Positions 9,109 through 17,334 are shown, counted from the first letter of the stretch. The stretch is DNA of 46,888 bases from a candidate division TM6 bacterium UASB124 (GCA_001468855.1 LDIV01000004.1:46165-93052), one strand, 5' to 3'. Made by a program: numbers and translations. Notes: a model not told the origin generated them from the sequence alone.

Positions 9109-10029
9109 TTACCAACTGCATGCAGTTAAAATAATTATTGGTATTAACATATAAAATCCCCACCACCATAATCTATCTTTAACAGCTAATTTGTAACAAA
9201 AGTTTAGTGCAATTATTGCAATAATGGTTGCACTTAATATCAAAAATAAGCTGAGAGGGTCAAATCCTGCACTCAAGCTTTGAAGAATCTCAGGTTTCTT
9301 GAAAATATCTTTTATTCCAAAAAATAAGAACGCTGCAACAATCAGTGGTAAATGTATTAAAAACGAAATTTGAAAGGCGCGCCTGGGAGACAAATTTAAC
9401 CAACAGCCAGCAACGTATGTGCTTGCAAAACGAGATATTCCGGGCAATAAAGCGCAGCCTTGGACCGCACCAAGAATAATTGCTGTTTTGAGCGTGAAAG
9501 AGCCCCTAGAAAATTGACTCGACACTTCCAGTGACGCTATTTTTGCGGTTGCAAAACTCAGCGTTTTCCTTATTTTCAACGAGAATAACAGTAACATAGT
9601 TAATATAAAACCACCGAGTAAAAAGTTTGGTCCGAGATGGCAACAAAATTTTTTGGCCCAAATTTTTATAACAAAATAAAATATGCTTGTAACTAAATCC
9701 GCCACAATTACTAACCCAACTATTTTTCCGAAGATAGCAAATAGCTTTTTTTGAGAAAATGACAGAGGTTTAGATGTGAATAAAAACAGAGTGCAGGCCC
9801 GTAGCAGTTTTTTAAAAGCAAAATAACAATCTTTAAAGAATACAATTAATATTGCAGCCAATGCTGTGCCATGTAACAGATGGTCCAAAAAATCCGGCAA
9901 AACTGCATTACGAATTCTCCAATACTTATTTGCCAACAATCCAGCCAAGTTCACATGACCTGAGCTGCTTATCGGCAGAGATTCACCTATTATTTGAGTA
10001 ATTATTAAAACAAGAATTACGCATTCCAT
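9109..10029 (-). CDS. uppP: Undecaprenyl-diphosphatase (BacA/UppP)
   Basis: UppP recycles the lipid carrier undecaprenyl pyrophosphate to the monophosphate for peptidoglycan and O-antigen synthesis. The protein (306 residues from this start) is a polytopic membrane protein with both family motifs: ESLPISSSGHVNLAG near the N-terminus (consensus EFLPISSSGHL) and LLPGISRFAST in the second half. The latter differs from the usual PGxSRSGxT by Phe-Ala in place of Ser-Gly. I chose ATG at 10029 because AGG lies 8 bases upstream. A GTG at 10038 would add three residues but overlaps that ribosome site. Confidence 0.93.
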   Translation of the reverse strand: MECVILVLIITQIIGESLPISSSGHVNLAGLLANKYWRIRNAVLPDFLDHLLHGTALAAILIVFFKDCYFAFKKLLRACTLFLFTSKPLSFSQKKLFAIFGKIVGLVIVADLVTSIFYFVIKIWAKKFCCHLGPNFLLGGFILTMLLLFSLKIRKTLSFATAKIASLEVSSQFSRGSFTLKTAIILGAVQGCALLPGISRFASTYVAGCWLNLSPRRAFQISFLIHLPLIVAAFLFFGIKDIFKKPEILQSLSAGFDPLSLFLILSATIIAIIALNFCYKLAVKDRLWWWGFYMLIPIIILTACSW

Positions 10030-10085
10030 CAGTATCACCTGTTAAGATATAAATTTCATAAAAACATAATAAATTACTTCTGCAC

Positions 10086-10260
10086 CTCGCATCCTTCGAC
10101 TAGCTTAGGACGAGTGAAATCGATCTGGAGCGTTCGTGGGGCCTGAAAGTCGCTAGTTCACAGAAGTGAAGCGAGAGCATGGGTCAGGTAAGTCTGAGAG
10201 CAGGTTTGCACAATCCACGCCACAGCGATCATCAGAGCTTATTTAAAACGCTAAGCCACT
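10086..10260. repeat. GC-richer palindromic repeat block upstream of uppP
   Basis: This block is clearly richer in G and C than the flanks. TTCGACTAGCTTAGGACGAGTG (10094-10115) matches TTCGACAAGCTCACCACGAGTG in the waaA insertion (22051-22099, opposite strand) at 18 of 22 positions. GGGCCTGAAAG (10139-10149) is the complement of the TTTCAGGCC core of the elements at 6105 and 39490. A bulged hairpin TCGCT-TTCAC / GTGAA-GCGA lies at 10150-10174. It appears to be a composite of the dispersed palindromic repeats. No gene was found in it. Confidence 0.5.
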
Positions 10261-10429
10261 TGATATGCAAGAAGTTTAAATTAAAAGTGATTAAATGATA
10301 ATAAATATGATAAACAAAAGTGTAAATTACAACAAATAGTAGCAGAGCGTTGATATTTTTTTTTCTTTTAAAAAAAAATTATTGCGACCTTCAAATCATC
10401 TAGATTAATCTTATTTATTGGAAGATTGG

Positions 10430-10814
10430 AGTAGATAACACGAAAATTCCCTGCGGTAAAATAAAGAGAGGCTAGGCATATACAAGCAGCGGGCAATAGC
10501 GACTGGGTGATCGTACACCATAGCTACCTGAGAAACCGGGAACAATAACTACCGCAATCGCCATGTAATAGCCTGTCAGCAGCATACATCAGACAAATTT
10601 TTCACAAAAGTATTGCGTCAAATAAAACTATAGTATAAGTTGTAATTTATAAAGATTGAAAACACACAGTAGACTAGACACAAAGGAGTCGCCACTTGGA
10701 GAGTACAAGCAGAAACTAGAACAGCAAGGGAGTGTAACGAAAGTGCGAGTACCTGCGCAAGAAGGAAAAGAAGAAAATATAGAGTGTGAAGTATTAAACA
10801 AAGAAGGAGACTGT
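10430..10814 (+). other. Stretch of unusual composition upstream of the beta-barrel gene
   Basis: From about 10430 to ~10990 the plus strand is poor in T and rich in A, G and C compared with the T-rich flanks, and the difference runs on into the first ~55 codons of the gene at 10815. An open frame runs in phase from a TTG at 10656, but a strong AAGGAG directly before the ATG at 10815, followed by a signal-like sequence, argues that this part is leader rather than protein. A weak promoter-like TTGCGT / TATAAG pair with 15-base spacing lies at 10613-10639. The cause could be a recombined cassette, a structured leader RNA or horizontal transfer. Confidence 0.45.
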
Positions 10815-12299
10815 ATGATGAGATATAGGCACCTATTGCGGACGTTCCTGGTAATGTCAATGATCATGGGAGTTGCCATGCAACTGTCATCAAAAGACCA
10901 TACACGGAAAACAAATTTAACACCACGGGCGGTCGGGACAAATTTACCGATGGAGTTGACAACTTGGCACGAGTTATCGTATCAAAAGCTCGAGAAGAAA
11001 AACGGGCACAGTATTTTCAGTCATTTGACCATGACGCCTTTTTATCAAGCATCTGATAACAAGGATGATGTTGGTGAGTATTTTGGAATTGGAAACGGCA
11101 AGAACAGTTTTGTTGTCGCATCCGAATTTTCAGACCTACATGCAACTCAAGAAATTAACGGATTTAACTTAATACATGACTACAATAATCAAGCAAATCA
11201 AGACAAAATTGGAGGAGTTGTAAGTTTTAATCCTAAACAAGAAATCTGGGGCGCTCGTCTTGATTATTTCCAAAGCTTTTCACACCCATTTGGTGGGTTA
11301 TTTTTCAAAGCTAGCATGCCAATTGTTTATGTAAAAAACAATGTAGGAATGAGTATTTCTAACGAAGAAAGCGTTAATGTTGGAGGCGAAGATTACTCCC
11401 TAGCAGACTTTTTTGCAGGTAACGTTGAAGTAACAGCAGATATGGATGGTACAAATCTGCAATCTCCACTTACACATGCAAAAATTGCCGGTGATGAATC
11501 AAAGTTTGGTGTTGCTGACATCAACCTGGCACTTGGTTACAAAATTCACGAAACAAAAACTGATCATATTTATTTAAGCGCACAGATTATTGTTCCAACA
11601 GGATCTCGTCCTCATAGCGAGTTTTTGTTCCAACCAGTTCTTGGCAACGGCAAGCACTTTGGATTAGGTGCTCGTCTTGACGGAGCTGTTGAACTTTGGA
11701 AGAACAAAAACGCTGCAGTCAGAGTATTGCTTGATGCAGATTATCGTTATCTTTTTGAATCAAGCGAAGATAGAACATTGGGGGTAAAAGGCGATACATA
11801 TAAAATGGCGCATTATTACCTAGCAGGAAAAATTGGGCAACAAGATGCTCCTCTTTTCCCAGCAGCAAATATTTTGACCCAAAGTATCAAAGTAAAACCT
11901 GGAAGTCAGTTTGATCTTCTTGCTGATCTTTCATTCAAGAGTGGTGGTTTTATAATTGATTTGGGTTACAACTTCTTCTATAAAGATGAGGAAGATTGTT
12001 GGACGAAAGAATCTTGGCAAAATAATACATATATTTTGGTAACAGACGCCTATCCAACAAATGATGCATTAGCCTTAGCTGATAGTATTCAATCATTAAA
12101 TGAAACAGATTTAGATGTTGATGCAATAAAATCACCTTCACAAGTAACAAATAAAGTTTTTGCAGGGCTTGGTTATCAATTCAATTACAGCAAGAGCGTT
12201 CCAGGTTTGGTTGGAATTGGTGGATCATATGAATTTGCATCAGATAATGCAGCATTAGAAAACTACTCAGTTTGGCTAAAATTGGGCGTATCATTCTAA
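10815..12299 (+). CDS. Putative outer-membrane beta-barrel protein
   Basis: The protein (494 residues) has an N-terminal hydrophobic segment consistent with a signal peptide (MMRYRHLLRTFLVMSMIMGV). It continues with many alternating-hydrophobicity strands rich in Gly and aromatics, such as GARLDYFQSF, HFGLGARLDGAVELW and GGFIIDLGYNFFYK, and ends in YSVWLKLGVSF with a C-terminal Phe, the outer-membrane insertion signature. No named family is recognised; porin-like or surface protein is the best guess. The start at 10815 is set by AAGGAG 5 bases upstream. The first ~55 codons differ in base composition from the rest. Two exported-protein genes follow at 29 and 13 bases, suggesting an operon. 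Confidence 0.7.
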   Translation: MMRYRHLLRTFLVMSMIMGVAMQLSSKDHTRKTNLTPRAVGTNLPMELTTWHELSYQKLEKKNGHSIFSHLTMTPFYQASDNKDDVGEYFGIGNGKNSFVVASEFSDLHATQEINGFNLIHDYNNQANQDKIGGVVSFNPKQEIWGARLDYFQSFSHPFGGLFFKASMPIVYVKNNVGMSISNEESVNVGGEDYSLADFFAGNVEVTADMDGTNLQSPLTHAKIAGDESKFGVADINLALGYKIHETKTDHIYLSAQIIVPTGSRPHSEFLFQPVLGNGKHFGLGARLDGAVELWKNKNAAVRVLLDADYRYLFESSEDRTLGVKGDTYKMAHYYLAGKIGQQDAPLFPAANILTQSIKVKPGSQFDLLADLSFKSGGFIIDLGYNFFYKDEEDCWTKESWQNNTYILVTDAYPTNDALALADSIQSLNETDLDVDAIKSPSQVTNKVFAGLGYQFNYSKSVPGLVGIGGSYEFASDNAALENYSVWLKLGVSF

Positions 12300-12328
12300 A
12301 TTGAAAACCAATAATTCAAGGGAGTAAG

Positions 12329-13789
12329 ATGAATATGATAAAACTTAAATCGCTTATGGCTATGACCATATTTTTCGGTCTAGCTTGTTGTTTTATTGCA
12401 AATGCAATGTCTCCATCTGCTAGAGCGATAAATGCCGAAATTAGGAAAATAGAAAAAAAGAAGATTTCAGAGGCTAACAAGGCTGATTTGATAAGAGCAT
12501 TTATTAGCGATCAGCTAAAAAAGATTAAAGCATCTAAGGGGAAAACAAAGGATCAAGTCAAAGATGCAATCTTAGCTGAAGTAGAGGGGGCCAACGCAGC
12601 TGCTATACAAGAGATAAAAGATGCTATAAAAGGGCTGAAATCAACCCCTCCAGCGCCACCGGATCCAGCAATTGCAGCCCGTGAGGAACTAAAAAAAGCA
12701 ATCACCCAAGCTCAAGCGGAATTGCTAAAAATAGCGAGTGATATAACCAATCCACTAAAGAAGGCTGATGGCCCATTGAAAGTTGCTGGAATAGATAAGG
12801 CTGCAGGATATAAAGGTGCTCTAGCTGCTTTACACGCTGCTTTAGAAGATAAATCCAAGGTTTCTGGGTATGCGTTACTTCTTGCACATAAGGTTACAAA
12901 AGGGTTGCCAGAAACGCGTAAGGTTAAGCTTACGGACCTTGATGCATGGATTAAGGGATTGAATGAAGCTGATGCAAACGTTGCTAAAGCTGCCGTTAAA
13001 CAACTTGTTGTAAATGGTCAGGGTGATATCGAAGCCGCTGCTAATAAAGTTGCTGCTGAGGCGTATAAAGCCGCTGTTAAGAAATTGAAAGAATCGGCTG
13101 AAGTCAAAAGGGATGGATGTGATGGAAGAGTGACGACCGCAAAAGCTAAAGCTGGTGACCCTAAATACACAGCAGATGCAGGGCACGAAGCTGCTTGGGA
13201 TAATGCATTTCTTGCAGTAAATCAAGCTATAACCGCTTTACCTGTTTTAACACCTGCTAGCAGCAAGGATGATTGTAAAGCGGCATTTGATGATGCCAGA
13301 GCTTTAACAATAAAAAATGGCGTTTTAGACAAGCTTGAAGATGCATGTAGTGATATTGAAGGTGATGTTAAAGCAGTGGGCGGAGGTCACAAGCCACAAC
13401 ATCCTGCAGTGACAAAAATAGAAATAAAATATCAGTTTGCAGTTGATGAAAACTTAACTGCATATGAAGCAGAGGATACAGTCGAAGTTAATTTGGCAGG
13501 AACAGATACAGTTGATATAGCAGCGACAAAGTTAGGTGCTTTGTTCTCAAGTCTCTTTACAAAGTTAAACACCGATAAACCTGCAATAATTACAGCAGGC
13601 GTTGGCGTTGATAAAGAAGCTGTAAAAGGTTATGTCGATGAAATAGTCGCAACAGGAGGAAATTTCAATACAGGACTTAATGCTGTTAAAGTGACCTCGA
13701 TTAAAATAACTGGTCCGGCAATAGCAGGTGTTGATGTATCAGCTGTAATTGCAAAATTAAAAGCAGACAAATTAAATATAATTAAATAA
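12329..13789 (+). CDS. Exported Ala/Lys-rich protein of unknown function
   Basis: The 486-residue protein is unrecognised. It has a signal peptide (residues 1-27, ending FIANA). A long helical, Ala/Lys-rich middle follows (for example ANKVAAEAYKAAVKKLKES) with scattered Cys-Asp pairs. The C-terminal ~110 residues look more globular and beta-rich, from VTKIEIKYQFAVDENLTAYE onward. GGGAG lies 4 bases before the ATG. It follows the beta-barrel gene by 29 bases and precedes a smaller exported protein by 13 bases, so the three probably form one transcript ending at the terminator at 14343. A periplasmic or surface structural role is possible but not shown. Confidence 0.65.
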   Translation: MNMIKLKSLMAMTIFFGLACCFIANAMSPSARAINAEIRKIEKKKISEANKADLIRAFISDQLKKIKASKGKTKDQVKDAILAEVEGANAAAIQEIKDAIKGLKSTPPAPPDPAIAAREELKKAITQAQAELLKIASDITNPLKKADGPLKVAGIDKAAGYKGALAALHAALEDKSKVSGYALLLAHKVTKGLPETRKVKLTDLDAWIKGLNEADANVAKAAVKQLVVNGQGDIEAAANKVAAEAYKAAVKKLKESAEVKRDGCDGRVTTAKAKAGDPKYTADAGHEAAWDNAFLAVNQAITALPVLTPASSKDDCKAAFDDARALTIKNGVLDKLEDACSDIEGDVKAVGGGHKPQHPAVTKIEIKYQFAVDENLTAYEAEDTVEVNLAGTDTVDIAATKLGALFSSLFTKLNTDKPAIITAGVGVDKEAVKGYVDEIVATGGNFNTGLNAVKVTSIKITGPAIAGVDVSAVIAKLKADKLNIIK

Positions 13790-13802
13790 AAGAAGGGTTT
13801 GT

Positions 13803-14282
13803 ATGAAAATAAGCAAAGTTTTATGGTTTGGGTTGTTTTTATTTGTTTTTAAACTTGATTCCAAAGATATAAAAGATCTTTCGTCAGCTGAGGCAACCGC
13901 GCTGGGGCAAGATGTGCAGACCTGCAACGATGGTGTAATTGTTGATTTAATTGCTAAGGCTACTTTAGCGGAGGATGCAAAAGTACACAATGTTGCACTA
14001 AAAGACATTACTCCAGCTTCCGACATAAAAGATGGTACTAAGGAGGAAGTTGAAAATATAGTAAAGTTGATAAATGCTATGAAAATTGGAGGAGGGGCTG
14101 GTGAGGTTGCTCCAGAGGTTGCGGAATATCAAAAATATGCAAATGTAATTAGTGCTGTAGCAAAGGCGAAGGCTGCTTTAGTTAAAATTGATGCTTCAAA
14201 TGTAGCTGATTTGAAAGGTAAAATTACTCCTATAAATTTTGCTGCATTTAAAGCGGTAATCGATGCATTGAAAACTCTTTGA
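13803..14282 (+). CDS. Small exported protein of unknown function
   Basis: The 159-residue protein is unrecognised. It has a signal-like N-terminus (MKISKVLWFGLFLFVFKLDS). The mature part is rich in Ala, Lys, Asp and Val and similar in style to the helical proteins encoded at 12329 and 14446. It starts 13 bases after the preceding stop with a weak GAAGGG ribosome site, which suggests it is the last gene of the beta-barrel operon. A strong terminator lies about 60 bases after its stop codon. Confidence 0.6.
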   Translation: MKISKVLWFGLFLFVFKLDSKDIKDLSSAEATALGQDVQTCNDGVIVDLIAKATLAEDAKVHNVALKDITPASDIKDGTKEEVENIVKLINAMKIGGGAGEVAPEVAEYQKYANVISAVAKAKAALVKIDASNVADLKGKITPINFAAFKAVIDALKTL

Positions 14283-14342
14283 TAAAACGGGAGTCTTGTA
14301 ATACTAGCAAGGCCTTCAGTTTTTTCGCATAAATTTAGGTAG

Positions 14343-14376
14343 GTAGGGGGGCTTTTGCGCCCCCCTCTTTTTTTTG
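14343..14376 (+). terminator. Strong intrinsic terminator
   Basis: GGGGGGC / GCCCCCC form a 7-bp all-GC stem with a 6-nt loop, followed by a run of T. It ends the 10815-14282 transcription unit and separates it from the gene at 14446. Confidence 0.9.
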
Positions 14377-14445
14377 CTATCCTAATTACAATTAGTAGAA
14401 AATTGTGAGGTTATATCAGGTTATATTTTTATGGAGGTTTTTCTT

Positions 14446-15564
14446 ATGAAGTTTTCTAAAAAACTCGTTCTAGCCGCGATTTTGGCTATGATAGGTTCAA
14501 GAGGCATTTTTGCCGCAAAACCGGCAGAAGTAGAAGCTCTTTTTGCTAAGCACAGTGCCCAGTTTGCGGACATAAACCCGTTTTATGTTGCAAAAAAGGC
14601 CCATTTTGAACGTGCATATGCAGAAATGAAGTCTGATTTGAACAAAAAGATTAATGCTTTTTTTGCAAATGAGATTATGTTTAGGGGGATATCGGCAAGT
14701 AAACGCGAATTTGCGGATGTAAATTCAGATGTTAAAGTTGCATGTTTGATGAACTTGTTGGATGCTACCTTTGCAGATCTCAAAAAAGTATTCGTAAGCA
14801 GTTCATTTGTAGGTAGTGATATTGAGTTGAAGAAGATTGTTATTGCCCAAGGGCTTAGAGGCAATGGTATCTACGGCCCATTGTTAGAACTTGCTGGTGA
14901 AGATGCTGAATTGCAAGCAGCAATTAATGCTTGGACACAGTTCCATGCAGCAGAATTTGATGCAATTTTGTCTATGACAAAAGAACAAAAATTAGCTCGT
15001 GAAGTAGCTGATGCAAAAGCAGAAGTAGTCCAAGCAAAAGCAGCATCGAATCATTTTTTTGCACTTTTCAAGACTCCTGAAAAAGTAAAAGATGCGGCTG
15101 CAAAATTAGCAGCAGCAGAGAAAGCAGCAGCTGAAGCAAAAGCAGCAGTAAAGGCCGAGGTTCCAGCTCCAGTAGAAGTTGATGAGCAAGCAGTAGGTTT
15201 AGGCACAGTATGGTTTAACAGTGCAAAAGCTCTTGTAAGCACAGCAACAGCGACTGAAGAAACACGTAAAAAAGAATTAGATAAGAATCTTTTGGAGGCA
15301 TTGAAAGCAAGGATTGCAAATCCAGGCAACGTAACAGCTGAAATGGTTGAGCATTTGAAGAGTGTTGCTATTAAAGGTTCTTCAGCAGTGAATGAGTATC
15401 TTAAAAATCTTGAAATAATTCCAAATATTCCGGTTGTTGAAGGTATTAATACCCTTGAAAAATATAAGGAATATGCCGAAGCGCAATGGAAAGCCGGTAA
15501 TAAAATGGCAGCACTTGTTCTTATTACAAAAATAGAAGTAGAAGCTGAAAAAGCTGCAAAATAA
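14446..15564 (+). CDS. Exported helical Ala-rich protein of unknown function
   Basis: The 372-residue protein (from this start) has a clear signal peptide, MKFSKKLVLAAILAMIGSRGIFA, and no family I recognise. Residues ~180-235 form a likely coiled coil rich in Ala, Lys and Glu (AAAKLAAAEKAAAEAKAAVK). An ATG at 14431 lies in frame but overlaps the GGAGG ribosome site (14433-14437). That site is correctly placed for the ATG at 14446, so the latter is chosen. The gene lies between two terminators and is probably a single-gene transcript. The base pattern GCA-GAA-AAA in the coil suggests expansion by codon-level repetition. Confidence 0.65.
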   Translation: MKFSKKLVLAAILAMIGSRGIFAAKPAEVEALFAKHSAQFADINPFYVAKKAHFERAYAEMKSDLNKKINAFFANEIMFRGISASKREFADVNSDVKVACLMNLLDATFADLKKVFVSSSFVGSDIELKKIVIAQGLRGNGIYGPLLELAGEDAELQAAINAWTQFHAAEFDAILSMTKEQKLAREVADAKAEVVQAKAASNHFFALFKTPEKVKDAAAKLAAAEKAAAEAKAAVKAEVPAPVEVDEQAVGLGTVWFNSAKALVSTATATEETRKKELDKNLLEALKARIANPGNVTAEMVEHLKSVAIKGSSAVNEYLKNLEIIPNIPVVEGINTLEKYKEYAEAQWKAGNKMAALVLITKIEVEAEKAAK

Positions 15565-15571
15565 TAAAACA

Positions 15572-15635
15572 TCCGTCTTCGCTCTAACGTAGCTTCCACC
15601 GACGCCTGTTATGGCTTTGGCGGACAAGACGATGG
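15572..15635. repeat. Dispersed palindromic repeat element
   Basis: A GC-richer block with inverted ends CGTCTT (15574) and AAGACG (15627) encloses CGTAGCTTCC and GGCTTTGGCGGACAAG. It is similar in style to the elements at 6105 and 39490 (GTAGCCTTGG, TTGGCGG). It lies directly after the gene ending at 15564. Confidence 0.5.
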
Positions 15636-15703
15636 ACAAGCCAATCACGCAGTCGAATACGAACTGCGTACACAAATCCCACCCCCATTTAACCCAAATT
15701 TTT

Positions 15704-15751
15704 TGGGCCCCATGTTCTTGGGGGGTAGGGTTAAGAAATAAGAGGGGTTGA
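15704..15751. repeat. Direct repeat A flanking an ATPase gene
   Basis: This 48-base segment, beginning TGGGCCCC and ending AGAGGGGTTGA, is nearly identical (about 5 differences including a 2-base gap) to 17073-17118. The two copies lie in the same orientation on either side of the ATPase gene 15766-16965, as expected of cassette boundaries or a segmental duplication. Confidence 0.7.
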
Positions 15752-15784
15752 CGATGTAAAAGTTGTCAGCCCCTCTTTATTTTT
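15741..15784. terminator. Intrinsic terminator between convergent genes
   Basis: AGAGGGGTTGAC (15741-15752) pairs with GTCAGCCCCTCT (15765-15776) in a 12-bp stem with one G-T pair, followed on the plus strand by TTATTTTTT. It covers the stop codon of the minus-strand ATPase gene and could work in both directions. Confidence 0.7.
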
Positions 15785-16965
15785 TCGACCAAATTTGCGC
15801 TCTTATCCCATGGGACTACAGTGCCTGCAGCACGTAATTGCGATTGCTTTCCGGCATAAATAAGAAACCTTTGTGAGGGTTGAGTTTCGGACTTGAATTT
15901 ACTTGATAACTCATTCCATTGTTTTAATCCATCAAAAAAATCTGATGCAATGTTCTTGCTGCTTTTAATTTCGATAGGAATCAGCTTCTTCCCATTGTCA
16001 ATAATACAATCAACTTCAAGTCGTCCATTGGTATCGCGCCAAAAGTAAACCGGAGGACGTACACCTTGGGTAAAATACTGTTTCATAATGTCGGCAATAA
16101 TGAAACATTCAAATAATGCTCCAAAATGTTTGTCTATGACAAGATCCTTTGGCGAATTTATTCGTAGGAGGTTGCAGGCAAGACCTGTATCGTAAAAGTA
16201 AAGTTTGGGTAACTTAGTTAATCGTTTATTAAAATTTTCAAAATGCGGTTCAAGTAAAAAAATAATGAAACTGGCTTGTAAAATGGATATCCAGCGTCGA
16301 GCTGTTGTGGCACTTATACCGCATACAGTTGCTAATTCTGAGAGATTTAATTGATTTCCAATTCGTGCGGCACAAAGTTGAATGAATTTTTGAAATGCGC
16401 CCAAGTCGCCCACGTTCACTAACAGCCTTACATCGCGTTCGATATATGTTTGTATATAAGATGCAAACAGTCGTTCCGGTTTAAAATGTTCATCATAAAG
16501 CCGTGGATAACTTCCGTTATATATTACCTCTTCAACTTGGTCGGCGAGTAATTTGTTTTTGGTTAATTCTTTAAGAGACAGAGGTAAAAGAGTTAAAATT
16601 CCAACACGTCCGGCAAGAGATTGAGTGATGGCCTGGTTCAATAAAAAATTTTGCGAACCTGTCAAAATAAAGTAGCCTTTTCGTTTTTTTGCATCAGCAT
16701 CAAGTTGAATATAGGAAAGCATTTGAGGGACATATTGAAATTCATCAATAATTATTCCATGTTTATTTTCATTACTTTGCAAAAAAAGTTCCGGTTCTTT
16801 AATTGCAAATTCGCGAGTTTTCGGGTTTTCAAATGATACAAAAGTGTGTTTAGGAAAAGCCATTTTAACCAACGTTGTCTTGCCGGATTGACGTGGTCCA
16901 ATAATTGCAATCACCGGGAAATTTAAATACTGCTTTATGGTTTTTTTTATTTCTCTTGTAAACAT
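15766..16965 (-). CDS. AAA ATPase with DUF4143 domain (paralogue 1)
   Basis: The 399-residue protein has the AAA_14 + DUF4143 layout. Walker A is GPRQSGKT at residues 23-30, Walker B is IIIDEF at 71-76, and a sensor-like LTGSQNFLL follows. A winged-helix-like segment (LNLSELATVCGISATTARRW) comes next. The C-terminal part contains EVDCII and LIPIEIKSS, a spacing typical of PD-(D/E)XK nuclease folds. Such proteins are common, often multicopy, and poorly characterised. AAGGA lies 9 bases before the ATG. The gene is flanked by direct repeats A and B, and a perfect 12-bp inverted repeat lies just upstream of its ribosome site. It is about as long as the paralogue at 17373, sharing the same motifs throughout. 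Confidence 0.88.
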   Translation of the reverse strand: MFTREIKKTIKQYLNFPVIAIIGPRQSGKTTLVKMAFPKHTFVSFENPKTREFAIKEPELFLQSNENKHGIIIDEFQYVPQMLSYIQLDADAKKRKGYFILTGSQNFLLNQAITQSLAGRVGILTLLPLSLKELTKNKLLADQVEEVIYNGSYPRLYDEHFKPERLFASYIQTYIERDVRLLVNVGDLGAFQKFIQLCAARIGNQLNLSELATVCGISATTARRWISILQASFIIFLLEPHFENFNKRLTKLPKLYFYDTGLACNLLRINSPKDLVIDKHFGALFECFIIADIMKQYFTQGVRPPVYFWRDTNGRLEVDCIIDNGKKLIPIEIKSSKNIASDFFDGLKQWNELSSKFKSETQPSQRFLIYAGKQSQLRAAGTVVPWDKSANLVEKIKRG

Positions 16966-16976
16966 AAATTGATTCC

Positions 16977-17013
16977 TTGTGCTAAATCACTTTTAAAAAA
17001 CGATTTAGCACAA
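16977..17013 (-). promoter_or_regulatory. Inverted repeat in the 5' leader of ATPase 1 (possible operator)
   Basis: TTGTGCTAAATC (16977-16988) and GATTTAGCACAA (17002-17013) form a perfect 12-bp inverted repeat with a 13-base spacer. The proximal arm abuts the AAGGA ribosome site, so it could bind a repressor or fold into an RNA hairpin that masks translation. A related palindrome, ATTGCTAA-A-TTAGCAAT, lies at 17026-17042. Both contain GCTAA/TTAGC. Confidence 0.6.
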
Positions 17014-17025
17014 GATTAAGATGCA

Positions 17026-17042
17026 ATTGCTAAATTAGCAAT
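17026..17042. promoter_or_regulatory. Second palindrome upstream of ATPase 1
   Basis: An 8-bp perfect palindrome with a 1-base centre shares its GCTAA/TTAGC core with the inverted repeat at 16977-17013. Two related sites in one leader suggest paired operator sites. Confidence 0.45.
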
Positions 17043-17072
17043 AATATTGTCAAATCTGCAGAAAATAATTTG

Positions 17073-17118
17073 TGGGCCCCAAGTTCTTTGGGTAGGGTTT
17101 AGAAATAAGAGGGGCTGA
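17073..17118. repeat. Direct repeat B flanking an ATPase gene
   Basis: Same-orientation partner of repeat A (15704-15751). It begins TGGGCCCC and ends AGAGGGGCTGA. Unlike A, it is not followed by the complementary arm that makes the terminator hairpin. Confidence 0.7.
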
Positions 17119-17268
17119 TTTGATCCTTGAATTTATTGGCTTTTTTAACGGGTTTTTAGTTTTTTCTCAATTGATTGAGTAATTTTACTCAGTAGGCTTG
17201 TTCTGATCCCGGGTGTGTCGCTTCGAAAAAAGCTTGTATTTACCATTCTGCAGGCTTTTATGACACGT

Positions 17269-17334
17269 TAAATGTCGAATTTTCGCATGATAAATATCGA
17301 AATTTCATGAGATAAATGTCGGATTTTAACGTAG
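17269..17334. repeat. Three 22-bp tandem units between the ATPase genes
   Basis: Three imperfect copies at exactly 22-base spacing (17269, 17291, 17313) share TAAATRTCGRAWTTT. The period is two DNA helical turns, so a protein could bind all copies on one face. They lie 3' of ATPase 2 and ~300 bases 5' of ATPase 1, both on the minus strand, so they could belong to the promoter of ATPase 1. Confidence 0.65.

Noticed and set aside
10086..10600. Possible tmRNA, RNase P RNA or tRNA in the GC-richer gap
   Set aside because: No conserved tmRNA ends, no RNase P core motifs and no T-arm/CCA were found; the left part matches dispersed repeats instead.
10656..10814. In-frame N-terminal extension of the beta-barrel protein from a TTG
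   Set aside because: The ATG at 10815 has AAGGAG at ideal spacing and is followed by a signal-like sequence; the extension would put a charged stretch before it.
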